DNA of 64,000 bases from NCBI RefSeq assembly GCF_900188435.1, contig NZ_FYFA01000001.1, positions 682,001 to 746,000 of the forward strand. Reading direction: 5' to 3'. The translations under genes were made by a program, and so were the position numbers. Shown piece by piece: positions 43,634 through 52,333 of this stretch; position 1 is the stretch's first letter; the number at the start of each line of letters is the position of its first letter. The notes beneath the pieces were generated by a model. It saw nothing but the letters and a program-made list of their open reading frames with translations. It was not told where the DNA came from and made no database searches. The stretch comes from Marinobacter sp. es.048 (lineage in GTDB: Bacteria > Pseudomonadota > Gammaproteobacteria > Pseudomonadales > Oleiphilaceae).

Positions 43634-44869
43634 ATGACTTTTATGACGGCAGAGTGGATTTCAATCGGCCTTCTGGCCCTTCTTGTGCTCGTATTTCTCC
43701 TGGATATCGCCGGTAACCGCAGCCGGGCGCCACGCCCGAAGCCGGTGCCTCAGCGCAAGCCGGAGGTTGCCAAGGGGCCGGTACCGGAGCCGGAAAAAGG
43801 CGAGAGTGAGGCACCTGCCGCCGAGCCACAGCCAGAGCCGGTGGCTGGCCCCGAGCCCGAACCGGCACCCGAGCCGGAACCGCAACCGGAACCGGAACCG
43901 GAACCTGCGCCGGCGGAAGAGCCGCAAAAAGCGCCGGAACCCGAGCCCCAGGTCAGCGTTTTCGAACGCATCCGAAAAGGATTGGGTAAGACCCGCGCGA
44001 GCCTGACCGGTGGCCTGTCGGACCTGTTCTCGCTGAGCAAGAAAATTGACGAGGACCTGCTGGAGGAAATCGAAACCACGTTGCTGATGGCCGATGTGGG
44101 TGTTACCGCCACCTCCGAAATCATTGATTCGCTCACCGACAAGCTCGAGCGCAATCAGCTTAAAGACGGCGAGGCCCTGCGCAAGGCCTTGAGGGATGAA
44201 CTGCATGGTCTGCTGAAGGATGTGACCAAGCCACTGGAGATCGACTCCGGCAAGACCCCGTACGTCATTCTCATGGTGGGCGTAAACGGCGTGGGTAAGA
44301 CCACCACCATCGGCAAGCTCACCAAAAAATTCCAGAACGAAGGCAAGTCGGTCATGCTGGCCGCTGGCGATACCTTCCGTGCCGCAGCCGTTGAGCAGTT
44401 GCAGGTATGGGGTGAATGCAACAACGTTCCGGTAGTGGCGCAGCATACCGGCGCTGACAGCGCCTCGGTTATTTTCGACGCCATCCAGTCAGCCAAGTCC
44501 CGCGGCGTTGATGTGGTGATTGCCGATACCGCCGGCCGGCTGCAGAACAAGGACAACCTGATGCAGGAGCTGGAGAAGGTGGTCCGGGTGATGAAGAAGC
44601 TGGATGAATCCGCGCCCCACGAAGTGATGCTGGTGCTGGATGCAGGCACGGGCCAGAACGCTCTGAGCCAGGCCCAGGTGTTCCAGCAGGCCGTCGGCGT
44701 GAGCGGCATTACGTTAACGAAACTGGACGGCACCGCCAAAGGCGGTATTGTGTTTGCCATCGCCCGTCAGTTGCAGTTGCCCATCCGGTATATTGGTGTT
44801 GGTGAGCAGGTGGACGACCTGCGCAGCTTTGATGCCGAAACCTTTGTGGACGCCCTGTTTGACGAGTAG
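43634..44869 (+). CDS. ftsY: Signal recognition particle receptor FtsY
   Basis: SRP receptor GTPase that delivers ribosome-nascent chains to the inner membrane. The N-terminus has a hydrophobic segment (SIGLLALLVLVFLLDIAG), then an acidic A domain with repeated Glu-Pro dipeptides (~residues 40-110). The N and G domains follow: GVNGVGKTTTIGKL (P-loop), DTFRAAAVEQL, IADTAGRLQ and TKLDGTAKGG. The start is uncertain among 43595, 43634 and 43643; only the last has a weak GGA at fair spacing. First gene of ftsY-ftsE-ftsX. Confidence 0.95.
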   Translation: MTFMTAEWISIGLLALLVLVFLLDIAGNRSRAPRPKPVPQRKPEVAKGPVPEPEKGESEAPAAEPQPEPVAGPEPEPAPEPEPQPEPEPEPAPAEEPQKAPEPEPQVSVFERIRKGLGKTRASLTGGLSDLFSLSKKIDEDLLEEIETTLLMADVGVTATSEIIDSLTDKLERNQLKDGEALRKALRDELHGLLKDVTKPLEIDSGKTPYVILMVGVNGVGKTTTIGKLTKKFQNEGKSVMLAAGDTFRAAAVEQLQVWGECNNVPVVAQHTGADSASVIFDAIQSAKSRGVDVVIADTAGRLQNKDNLMQELEKVVRVMKKLDESAPHEVMLVLDAGTGQNALSQAQVFQQAVGVSGITLTKLDGTAKGGIVFAIARQLQLPIRYIGVGEQVDDLRSFDAETFVDALFDE

Positions 44870-44898
44870 CCCGAAATCCAGCCGCGCGGAATCCGCCC

Positions 44899-45591
44899 AT
44901 GATTGAGTTTCGTCAGGTCACCAAGCGTTACGACAGTGATCACACCGCCCTGCGGCAGGTCAATTTTGGCCTGGAGCGGGGAGAGCTGGCGTTTCTGACC
45001 GGCCATTCCGGCGCTGGCAAAAGTACTCTGCTGAAGCTGATCATGGTCATGGAACGCCCCAGTGCCGGCGAGGTGGTGGTAGGCGGGCAGGTTCTGAACC
45101 GCTTGCCGCGCCGTCAGATCCCCTACATTCGCCGCCATATCGGTGTGGTTTTCCAGAATCACCAGCTGCTGTTTGACCGTACCGTTTTCGACAACGTCGC
45201 CATGCCTCTGGAAGTCATGGGTGCTTCTCCCAGAGACACGGGCCGGCGTGTGCGGGCTGCCCTGGACAAGGTGGGGTTGCTGCAGAAGGAAAAAATGAAC
45301 CCGATGCAGCTTTCCGGCGGGGAACAGCAGCGAGTGGGTATTGCCAGGGCGGTGGTAAACAAACCCCCGGTGCTGCTGGCGGACGAGCCGACAGGTAACC
45401 TGGATCCTGCCCTGTCCTCCGACATCATGAACCTGTTCGGACAGTTCAGCCAGGTGGGCGTTACTGTGTTGATCGCAACCCACGACATCGCCCTGATTAA
45501 CGAGATGGGGCGGCGAACGCTGAAGCTGGACCATGGCCGTTTGGTGACCGGCGGCGCCTCGGTTATTGGCGGAGGTGCCAGTGGCCGCTGA
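44899..45591 (+). CDS. ftsE: Cell division ABC ATPase FtsE
   Basis: A 230-residue ATPase that pairs with FtsX at the septum and controls periplasmic peptidoglycan hydrolases through their activators. Walker A GHSGAGKSTLLKL, signature LSGGEQQRVGIARA, Walker B VLLADEPTGNLD and switch His ATHD are intact. It starts 29 bases after ftsY and overlaps ftsX by 11 bases. Confidence 0.97.
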   Translation: MIEFRQVTKRYDSDHTALRQVNFGLERGELAFLTGHSGAGKSTLLKLIMVMERPSAGEVVVGGQVLNRLPRRQIPYIRRHIGVVFQNHQLLFDRTVFDNVAMPLEVMGASPRDTGRRVRAALDKVGLLQKEKMNPMQLSGGEQQRVGIARAVVNKPPVLLADEPTGNLDPALSSDIMNLFGQFSQVGVTVLIATHDIALINEMGRRTLKLDHGRLVTGGASVIGGGASGR

Positions 45592-46588
45592 TCCGCGCAA
45601 AAAGTCACAACCGGCACGGGGTGCCAACAAGGCCCGTTCGCCCTGGCGTGAGCAGGCTGAAAGCTATTTCACCCATCATCGCAAGGTTGCCGAGGATAGC
45701 GCTCGCCGTCTCTGGCGTAATCCGGTGGCCAGCCTGATGACCTGGACAGTAATGGGTGTTGCCCTGGCCCTGCCGGTAGCGCTGCTGTTGCTGCTGACCA
45801 GCCTTCAAGGGGTTAGCGCTGGTTGGGAGAGCAGTGCCCGGGTGACCGCCTACATCGAGCTGGATGTGCCGCTCGAGCGGGCAAGGGTGCTGGCCAACGA
45901 CATTGCGGGAGACGGGCGGGTTTCTGGCGTTGAGCTGGTTGATCGGGATCAGGCCCTGGCGGAGTTTCGGGCCTCATCCGGTCTGGAAGATGCTCTGGAC
46001 TATCTCGAGGATAACCCGCTGCCACACACCCTGCTGATTACGCCGGAAGAGGGCGCCCGGTCCACTGAGGGTGTTGAGGGCTTGGTGCAGTTTATCGAGG
46101 GCATGGAAGGCATAGAGCGAGTTCAGGTAGACCTGGGCTGGTTGCAGCGCCTGAACGCCATGACGGATATGCTGGCCCGTGCTGTCTGGGCGTTGGCGAT
46201 CCTGCTGGCTGCCGCAGTTGTGCTGGTGATCGGAAATACAGTGCGTCTTTCGATCGAGAGCCGCCGGGACGAGATCCTGGTTGCGAAGCTGGTGGGCGGA
46301 ACAGACAGCTTTGTTCGTAGGCCCTTTCTGTACACCGGCGCCTGGTTCGGACTCGGTGGTGGGGTTGTGGCGCTTATATTGCTGCAGTTGTCACTCTGGT
46401 GGCTCAGCGGGCCCATAGAGCGGCTGGCAGGCCTGTACCGGAGTGATTTTTCCCTCGACGGTTTGCAGTTTGATGGTGCACTGGCGTTGATAATTGTTGC
46501 GATGCTGCTAGGCTGGCTGGGCGCCTGGGTCGCGGTGAAGCGTCATCTGGACGACATGGAGCCGGGTGATATTGCCGGAGGTGGGTGA
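45581..46588 (+). CDS. ftsX: Cell division permease-like protein FtsX
   Basis: A 335-residue membrane protein with four hydrophobic segments (first near residue 55, the others in the last ~140 residues) and a large periplasmic loop after the first. The C-terminal part with VIGNTVRLSIESRRDEILVAKLVGG is typical of FtsX. The GTG at 45581 is chosen because GGAGG lies five bases before it. An in-frame TTG at 45566 is possible but lacks a ribosome site. The first ~40 residues are basic and cytoplasmic. Confidence 0.95.
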   Translation: MAADPRKKSQPARGANKARSPWREQAESYFTHHRKVAEDSARRLWRNPVASLMTWTVMGVALALPVALLLLLTSLQGVSAGWESSARVTAYIELDVPLERARVLANDIAGDGRVSGVELVDRDQALAEFRASSGLEDALDYLEDNPLPHTLLITPEEGARSTEGVEGLVQFIEGMEGIERVQVDLGWLQRLNAMTDMLARAVWALAILLAAAVVLVIGNTVRLSIESRRDEILVAKLVGGTDSFVRRPFLYTGAWFGLGGGVVALILLQLSLWWLSGPIERLAGLYRSDFSLDGLQFDGALALIIVAMLLGWLGAWVAVKRHLDDMEPGDIAGGG

Positions 46589-46706
46589 TCCGGATAGCGG
46601 TAAAAGCGTATTGAAGAAACAGCTTCTTTTAACGTAGGTTAAGAGTCAATAAAGCCACAGTGAAATTTCCAGATAGTTGATTTAAAACGTTTTACTGGGG
46701 ATTTCG

Positions 46707-46735
46707 GGAACTTTCAGGGTTCTTGGCGGTCTAAA
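46707..46735 (+). promoter_or_regulatory. Sigma-E (AlgU/RpoE) promoter for rpoH
   Basis: GGAACTT at 46707-46713 and TCTAAA at 46730-46735 with a 16-base spacer match the extracytoplasmic stress sigma-factor consensus. Transcription would begin about 40 bases before the rpoH ATG. E. coli and Pseudomonas rpoH also have such a promoter. Confidence 0.8.
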
Positions 46736-46780
46736 TAGTAATTGATATATTTAAGGGCCGTCGGGTTCGGAGGTTAGAGC

Positions 46781-47641
46781 ATGGGTACGAGTTTACAACT
46801 GGTTGACAGACTGGTTCCGGGTCAGAATCTCGAGTCTTACATTCAGGCTGCGAGCCGCATTCCGGTGCTCACAGTAGAAGAGGAGCGGGACCTGGCCGAA
46901 AGGTTACATTATGAGGGCGATGTGGAAGCCGCCCGTCATCTGGTTATGTCTCACCTTCGCTTCGTAATTCATATTGCCCGGAGTTATTCGGGCTATGGCC
47001 TGGCACAGGCGGACCTGATCCAGGAAGGCAACGTTGGTCTGATGAAAGCGGTCAAACGCTTCAATCCGGAATACGGCGTGCGTCTGGTTTCATTTGCGGT
47101 TCACTGGATCAAGGCCGAGATTCACGAGTTTATCCTGCGCAATTGGCGGATCGTGAAAGTGGCCACCACCAAGGCCCAGCGCAAGCTGTTCTTTAACTTG
47201 CGCAGCCAGAAGAAAAAGCTTGCCTGGCTCAGCCATGATGAGCTGAACGCTGTGGCCGAAGATCTGGGCGTTGAGCCCAAGGTTGTCCGGGAAATGGAAG
47301 GCCGGCTGGCCTCCCAGGACACGGCGTTTGACGGTCCGCAGGACGACGATGACGACAACGCCTATCAGGCACCGGCGTATTTTCTGGAAGATGCTCGCAG
47401 CAACCCGGCAACCCAGCTGGAAAACGCGGACTGGTCCGACGATTCCAACGGCCGGCTGATGCAGGCTCTGGGTCAGCTGGATGAGCGCAGCCAGGATATT
47501 CTTCGGGAGCGCTGGTTGTCCGAGGGCAAGTCGACCCTGCATGAGTTGGCGGACAAGTACGGAGTGTCAGCTGAGCGTATCCGGCAGCTCGAGAAGAATG
47601 CGATGAAAAAGATTCGCATGCAGATGTCCGAGGCGGCCTGA
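46781..47641 (+). CDS. rpoH: Heat-shock sigma factor RpoH (sigma-32)
   Basis: A 286-residue sigma factor. Region 2 is present ([48 protein letters not shown]), then the RpoH-box segment [18 protein letters not shown] that sets RpoH apart from other sigmas, and region 4 ([20 protein letters not shown]). It directs heat-shock and protein-quality genes, presumably including hslO and hslR in this window. GGAGG stands seven bases before the ATG; a sigma-E promoter lies upstream and a terminator downstream. Confidence 0.97.
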   Translation: MGTSLQLVDRLVPGQNLESYIQAASRIPVLTVEEERDLAERLHYEGDVEAARHLVMSHLRFVIHIARSYSGYGLAQADLIQEGNVGLMKAVKRFNPEYGVRLVSFAVHWIKAEIHEFILRNWRIVKVATTKAQRKLFFNLRSQKKKLAWLSHDELNAVAEDLGVEPKVVREMEGRLASQDTAFDGPQDDDDDNAYQAPAYFLEDARSNPATQLENADWSDDSNGRLMQALGQLDERSQDILRERWLSEGKSTLHELADKYGVSAERIRQLEKNAMKKIRMQMSEAA

Positions 47642-47674
47642 ATTATCGGCTAGTCTCTAAAGACTAGAGAAGTT

Positions 47675-47710
47675 AAAACGCCACCACCGGTTCCGGTTGG
47701 TGGCGTTTTT
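47675..47710 (+). terminator. Intrinsic terminator after rpoH
   Basis: AAAACGCCACCA pairs with TGGTGGCGTTTT around an inner CCGG/CCGG stem, followed by T residues, 34 bases after the stop. A shorter stem (TAGTCT/AGACTA) precedes it at 47651-47666. Confidence 0.88.
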
Positions 47711-47775
47711 GTTTGTATAATCGGAAACCAAGTCTCCCCAATTCCTTCTCCAACTTCTGGTGTTAAGGCCTGAAA

Positions 47776-48687
47776 ATGACTACTAAACTCCCTCATATCG
47801 CGTTTCTTGGCATCGGCCTGATGGGCGCACCCATGACCCGCAACCTCCTGAGTGCGGGCTTTCCGATGACCTTGTGGAACCGTACAGCCAGCAAGTGCGA
47901 ACCCTTTGCCTCCGAAGCAACCATTGCCGATTCCCCGGCAGAGGCCGTTGCCGGTGCCGATGTGGTGATCACCATGCTGGAGAACAGCGATGTGGTGGAG
48001 CAGGTGTTGGTGGCGCAGGGCGTGATTGATGCCGTGAAACCGGGGGCGCTGGTGATTGATATGAGCTCTATCCAGCCTTCCGTGGCCCGTCGCCATGGTG
48101 AGTTGGCTGCGGAGCGGGGCGTTGGCTACGTGGATGCGCCGGTGTCCGGAGGCACGGTGGGAGCCGCTGAGGCCCGTTTGAGTATCATGGCTGGCGGTTC
48201 GGAAACGGATGTGGACCGTGCCCGGCCGGTGTTTGAGTCGCTCGGCAAATGCACGCGGATTGGTCCTGTTGGCTCGGGGCAACTGGCGAAGCTGGCCAAT
48301 CAGGCTATTGTTGGAATCACCATTGGTGCTGTGTCGGAAGCTCTGTTGCTTGCGGCGAAAGGCGGTGCCGATCCTGCGGCCGTGCGGGAAGCCTTGCTGG
48401 GTGGATTTGCCGGTAGCCGGATTCTGGAGTTGCATGGGCAGCGCATGATCGACCGGGATTTCGCACCCGGCGCGCCAGCACGGATTCAGCTCAAGGACAT
48501 GCGGATGATTCTGGACGAGGCTCGTGCGGAAGGCCTAACCCTGCCCCTGTCCCAGCAGACTCACAATGAATACCTGTCGCTGGTGGCCAATGGCCACAGT
48601 GATGTCGACCACAGCGGCCTGCTGCTGGAGCTTGAGCATCTGAACGGTGCGCTGCTTGGCTCCCTTGGTCGCGGCCCGAAGGAGTAA
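47776..48687 (+). CDS. NAD(P)-dependent beta-hydroxyacid dehydrogenase (GarR/GlxR-like)
   Basis: A 303-residue member of the 3-hydroxyisobutyrate / tartronate-semialdehyde reductase family. The N-terminal Rossmann motif is FLGIGLMGAPMTRNL; the substrate loop DAPVSGGTVGAAEARL and the catalytic Lys in GQLAKLANQAIVG follow. The hydroxypyruvate-isomerase-like gene starts 7 bases after its stop, so tartronate semialdehyde (the product of that enzyme group) is a likely substrate. The other family member in this window, mmsB, is a separate paralog. Confidence 0.88.
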   Translation: MTTKLPHIAFLGIGLMGAPMTRNLLSAGFPMTLWNRTASKCEPFASEATIADSPAEAVAGADVVITMLENSDVVEQVLVAQGVIDAVKPGALVIDMSSIQPSVARRHGELAAERGVGYVDAPVSGGTVGAAEARLSIMAGGSETDVDRARPVFESLGKCTRIGPVGSGQLAKLANQAIVGITIGAVSEALLLAAKGGADPAAVREALLGGFAGSRILELHGQRMIDRDFAPGAPARIQLKDMRMILDEARAEGLTLPLSQQTHNEYLSLVANGHSDVDHSGLLLELEHLNGALLGSLGRGPKE

Positions 48688-48694
48688 CCAAGCC

Positions 48695-49474
48695 ATGCCC
48701 CGTTTTGCTGCCAACCTGTCCATGCTGTTCACGGAAGTGGACTTTCCCGAACGCTTTGCCATGGCCCGTGCCGCTGGCTTTGAGGGAGTGGAATACCTGT
48801 TCCCCTACGCCTATCCCAAAGACCTGCTCAGTCAGATGTTGAGTGACAACCATCTGACCCAGGTACTGTTCAATCTGCCGCCCGGGGACTGGGACGCCGG
48901 TGAGAGGGGGATTGCCTGCCTGCCGGATCGGGTTGAGGAGTTCCAGGCTGGAGTTCATCAGGCGATCGATTATGCCAGGGCTCTCGGCTGCCGCCAGCTG
49001 AACTGTCTGGCAGGGCTGAAGCCAGACAGCGTTTCCGATGAGATTGCCTGGCAGACGCTGGTGGACAATGTCGCCTGGGCAGCAGCCAGGCTGTCGGAGG
49101 AGGGCATCACACTTTGCCTGGAAGCCATTAACTCACGGGTGGACATGCCCGGTTTCGTTCTGGATACCACCGGCAAGGTGCTCGCGCTGATTGAGGAGGT
49201 GGATGCAGACAACGTGCGCCTGCAGTACGACCTCTACCATATGCAGATCATGGAAGGGGATCTGGTGCGCTCCATGGAGTGTCTGTTGCCCTGGATCGGC
49301 CACATTCAGTTTGCTGACAACCCGGGGCGACACCAGCCGGGTACCGGGGAGATTAACTTTTCGAATGTTTTTTCGGCCATCGACGCCATGGGTTATGACG
49401 GCTGGGTGAGCGCGGAATACCGGCCCACCGGGGCGACAGGTGACAGTCTGGGCTGGTTTCCGGGGAAGGTCTGA
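48695..49474 (+). CDS. hyi: Hydroxypyruvate isomerase family protein
   Basis: A 259-residue TIM-barrel isomerase. LSMLFTEVDFPERFAMARAAGFEGVEYLFPY is at the start, the metal/catalytic Glu lies in LCLEAINSRVDMPGF, then VRLQYDLYHMQIMEGDL, IQFADNPGRHQPGTGEINF and a final WVSAEYRP. The family interconverts hydroxypyruvate and tartronate semialdehyde, or acts on 2-oxo-tetronates. The ATG at 48695 is preceded by AAGGAG ten bases away. It forms an operon with the reductase. Confidence 0.88.
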   Translation: MPRFAANLSMLFTEVDFPERFAMARAAGFEGVEYLFPYAYPKDLLSQMLSDNHLTQVLFNLPPGDWDAGERGIACLPDRVEEFQAGVHQAIDYARALGCRQLNCLAGLKPDSVSDEIAWQTLVDNVAWAAARLSEEGITLCLEAINSRVDMPGFVLDTTGKVLALIEEVDADNVRLQYDLYHMQIMEGDLVRSMECLLPWIGHIQFADNPGRHQPGTGEINFSNVFSAIDAMGYDGWVSAEYRPTGATGDSLGWFPGKV

Positions 49475-49577
49475 CCGTCGCCAATGGCGACACCCTCTTA
49501 CAAGATCGTAACTGGCCGGGTTGCCAACTTCTTCGTACCCTTGTCGTTACTGTAATCCGCTATCGGGAGGAGAGCCG

Positions 49578-50258
49578 GTGAAAGCGCTGGTAATCGAAGA
49601 CGATCAGGACGTTGCAAATTATCTTGTCAAAGGGCTGAAGGAATCCGACTTTGTGGTCGACCATGCAGCCGATGGCAAGGAGGGCATGATGATGGCGGCC
49701 AGCGAGGATTACGACATCATGATTGTGGACCGCATGCTTCCGGGCATGGACGGTCTGTCCATCATCAAGACGGTGCGTGCAACCGGAAACCAGGTGCCGG
49801 TTCTGATTCTGAGCGCCCTGGGCGATGTGGACGACCGCGTGGAAGGTTTGCGCGGCGGCGGTGACGACTACCTCACCAAGCCGTTTTCGTTCACCGAACT
49901 GTTGGCGCGTATCGAATCCCTGGTACGGCGCAATCGCCAGTCGGCGGAAACCGAAACGGTACTGCGAGTGGCCGATCTGGAAATGGACCTGCTGGCGCGC
50001 ACCGTCAAGCGGGCCGGCCAGAACATTGATGTCCAGCCCCGGGAATTCCGTCTGCTGGAATATCTGATGCGCAACGCCGGCCAGGTAGTGACCCGGACCA
50101 TGCTGCTGGAGAAAGTCTGGGATTATCATTTTGATCCCCAGACCAACGTCATCGACGTGCACATCAGCCGGCTGCGAGCCAAGATCGACAAGGAATTCGA
50201 TACACCCTTACTGCAGACCATCCGGGGTGCAGGGTACATGTTACGTGAAACTGCTTAG
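49578..50258 (+). CDS. OmpR-family response regulator
   Basis: A 226-residue regulator. The receiver has ALVIEDDQDVANYL, phospho-acceptor Asp in IMIVDRMLPGMDG and DDYLTKPFSF; the C-terminal winged helix shows VQPREFRLLEYLMRNAG and VIDVHISRLRAKID. The start is a GTG at 49578 with GGGAGGAG five bases upstream, giving the usual family length. It overlaps the kinase gene by 14 bases. The signal is unknown; no obvious target operon adjoins it. Confidence 0.93.
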   Translation: MKALVIEDDQDVANYLVKGLKESDFVVDHAADGKEGMMMAASEDYDIMIVDRMLPGMDGLSIIKTVRATGNQVPVLILSALGDVDDRVEGLRGGGDDYLTKPFSFTELLARIESLVRRNRQSAETETVLRVADLEMDLLARTVKRAGQNIDVQPREFRLLEYLMRNAGQVVTRTMLLEKVWDYHFDPQTNVIDVHISRLRAKIDKEFDTPLLQTIRGAGYMLRETA

Positions 50259-51735
50259 CCAGCTCAGGACCTCGTCCTTTCAGCTAGCCCTGCTGTACAT
50301 GGTGGTGTTTGCCACCTCGGTATTCTTGTTACTGGCCTTTATTTACTGGCGTACAGCGGGGTTCATGACCGCGCAGACCGACGAAACCATCGAAGCGGAA
50401 ATCGCCGGTTTGGCGGAGCAGTATCGTGGCCGTGGCGTGAACGGCCTCATCACCATTATCCGTGAGCGTGTTGCCCGCGATCCCAACGCCAAATCCATTT
50501 ACCTGCTCACCACCGACGACTTCCTGAAGCTGGCCGGCAATATCGAGACCTGGCCGGAAGGCAGCCGCTCGGAGAGTGGCTGGATCAACTTTACCCTGAA
50601 TGAATCCGTCGGCTGGAACGGGCCCGAACGCCTGGCCCGAGCCCGAATTTTCGAGGTTCAGGGTGGTTTGCGCCTGCTCGTCGGGCGGGATGTCGACGAA
50701 CTCACCAACCTGAAGCGGGTGATTGAAACCGCCATCAACTGGGGCATGGGGATTACCCTTGCCCTCGCGTTACTCGGTGGTTTTCTGATGAGCCGCAGCA
50801 CCACCCGGCGTATCGAGGTTATCAATAACACCTCCCGCCGGATTATGAACGGCCATCTGTCCCTGCGGATTCCAACCCGCGGCACCGATGACGATTTCGA
50901 CCAGCTGGCGGAAAACCTGAACCAGATGCTGGACCGGATTGTGTACCTGATGGAGGGCATCCGGCACGTTTCCGACAGCATTGCCCACGATTTGCGCACG
51001 CCCCTGACCCGACTCCGCAACCAGCTTGAAAACACGCTGATGTCGGTGGATAACGACGAAGCGAGGGAGCAGGCTGGTAGAGCCGTGGCAGAAGCCGACC
51101 AGTTGCTGGCTACCTTCAACGCCCTGTTGCGCATTGCCCGGCTGGAAACCCGGGGCAATACCGCAGATATGAAGCCGGTGTCTCTGGATGAGTTGGTAAC
51201 CGATGCCTGTGAGCTCTACGAGGCGCTGGCTGAGGATAAGGACCAGTCCTTTGAACAGGCCCTGGAAAGCGGGGTGATGATCGAGGGGGACCGCGACCTT
51301 CTGTTCCAGATGGTCAGCAATCTCATTGATAATGCGATCAAATACACGCCGGAGCATGGCGTCATCGGCGTTTCCGTTCGGCGTGAGAGTGCTGAGGCAG
51401 TCTTTGAAGTTCGGGACAGTGGTATCGGTATCCCCGATGCCGAGAAGGACCAGGTTTTCCAGCGCTTCTACCGGGTTGGCAAGAGTCGTTCCCTACCGGG
51501 TAATGGTCTGGGACTCAGCCTGGTAAGTGCTGTGGCGGAAATCCACCAGGGCCGGATTGTTTTGAGCGATACTCGCCCAGGGGAGGAGCCGCCGGGGCTG
51601 ACCGTGGCTGTGAAGATGCCCGCCTTTACCGAAGCTCGCAAGCGAATTCGGGCGGCTCAGGCCGAACAGCCTGCGGAGTCAGCGGCCGGGGACACCCGAA
51701 CCGCCGCTGAACCCACCGGCGTAAATACTCACTGA
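50245..51735 (+). CDS. Sensor histidine kinase
   Basis: A 496-residue inner-membrane kinase, partner of the preceding regulator. Two hydrophobic segments (residues ~15-37 and ~160-185) flank a periplasmic sensor of ~120 residues; a HAMP domain follows. The dimerisation domain has DSIAHDLRTPLTRLR with the phospho-acceptor His; the ATPase has NLIDNAIKYTPE, DSGIGIPD and GNGLGLSL. The C-terminal ~40 residues are a low-complexity Ala/Glu tail. The GTG at 50245 lies inside the end of the regulator gene. Confidence 0.93.
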   Translation: MKLLSQLRTSSFQLALLYMVVFATSVFLLLAFIYWRTAGFMTAQTDETIEAEIAGLAEQYRGRGVNGLITIIRERVARDPNAKSIYLLTTDDFLKLAGNIETWPEGSRSESGWINFTLNESVGWNGPERLARARIFEVQGGLRLLVGRDVDELTNLKRVIETAINWGMGITLALALLGGFLMSRSTTRRIEVINNTSRRIMNGHLSLRIPTRGTDDDFDQLAENLNQMLDRIVYLMEGIRHVSDSIAHDLRTPLTRLRNQLENTLMSVDNDEAREQAGRAVAEADQLLATFNALLRIARLETRGNTADMKPVSLDELVTDACELYEALAEDKDQSFEQALESGVMIEGDRDLLFQMVSNLIDNAIKYTPEHGVIGVSVRRESAEAVFEVRDSGIGIPDAEKDQVFQRFYRVGKSRSLPGNGLGLSLVSAVAEIHQGRIVLSDTRPGEEPPGLTVAVKMPAFTEARKRIRAAQAEQPAESAAGDTRTAAEPTGVNTH

Positions 51736-51998
51736 CTGGCGCGGAACCGGTTAATCCGGGAGATCAGCGCGTCTTTGCGGGTTTCGATCTCGTGGGTAAT
51801 TTTTTCAACCTGAGAGCGGCGACGATTTACTCGTACCTGAATGCTGTCCCATTCACCTTCCAGATGCTTTTGCTCTACTGCCAGAAAAGCCGCAATGTTG
51901 TGGCGGTTGACCTTGCCGGTGATTCCGTACTGGTCCAGCCGGTAGCCAATAGCATCCACGCCATTAAGTGCCATGTTCAGCAGCGTTTGGGTATTCAT
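51729..51998 (-). CDS. Small basic helical protein of unknown function
   Basis: An 89-residue protein. The C-terminal half (QVRVNRRRSQVEKITHEIET) looks like a basic coiled coil; no domain is recognised. The ATG at 51998 has GGAG nine bases upstream. Its 3' end overlaps the convergent kinase gene by 7 bases, so transcripts of the two would be complementary there. It is the last gene before the recombinase element. Confidence 0.62.
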   Translation of the reverse strand: MNTQTLLNMALNGVDAIGYRLDQYGITGKVNRHNIAAFLAVEQKHLEGEWDSIQVRVNRRRSQVEKITHEIETRKDALISRINRFRASQ

Positions 51999-52224
51999 GT
52001 TGGTTTCTCCGTGAATGGAATCTGTAAGAAATAATACCAACTACGCTATGCTCCGATCCTAGAGTCTGCAACCTAATTCCGGGGGTGAGCGTTCGTAGTT
52101 TCCCTGACTAAAAGGTAATTCCTTGGCCACGCAGGTGTAATCCTTGGTGTGCATAATTGAAACTGTAGCTTTTGAAGCCTGCAGATATGTTGCTTGCTTC
52201 TCCCTCCAGCACAGCGCTAGCCTT

Positions 52225-52248
52225 ACCCCGTTTTTACGGGGTTTTTTT
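52225..52248 (+). terminator. Terminator upstream of the recombinase operon
   Basis: ACCCCGT and ACGGGGT arms around a TTTT loop, followed by seven T. Read rightward, it would shield the recombinase genes from chromosomal transcription. What it originally terminated is not clear: no gene ends shortly before it. Confidence 0.8.
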
Positions 52249-52296
52249 ATGTTTCATACTACAGAATATGTAACCTCTTAATTGCACCCGAATAGA

Positions 52297-52313
52297 AATC
52301 AGATATACTGATT
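52297..52313. repeat. Inverted repeat just before the first recombinase
   Basis: AATCAG-ATATA-CTGATT, six-base arms with a five-base AT spacer, 20 bases ahead of the gene. The shape would suit either an operator or a tyrosine-recombinase core site. A single CTGATT is found near 57797 on the right side, which is too short to prove an attachment pair. Confidence 0.4.
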
Positions 52314-52333
52314 AAAAATACAGTATTCGAGGG

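Larger units (their letters stand above)
51999..52333. other. AT-rich gap left of the recombinase genes
   Basis: This 335-base stretch has no plausible gene. It probably contains the junction between the old chromosome and the mobile element. It holds a strong terminator (52225-52248), an inverted repeat (52297-52313), and two imperfect copies of TAATTCCTTGG near 52105 and 52130. Base composition becomes markedly AT-richer from about 52240. Confidence 0.6.

Noticed and set aside
52105..52145. Direct repeat TAATTCCTTGG / TAATCCTTGG as element terminal repeats
   Set aside because: The copies are imperfect, about 25 bases apart, and no matching copy was found near the right end.
52041..52333. 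A tRNA or tmRNA fragment as insertion target
   Set aside because: The terminator-like hairpin suggested an RNA gene end, but no T-loop, acceptor end or CCA could be recognised.
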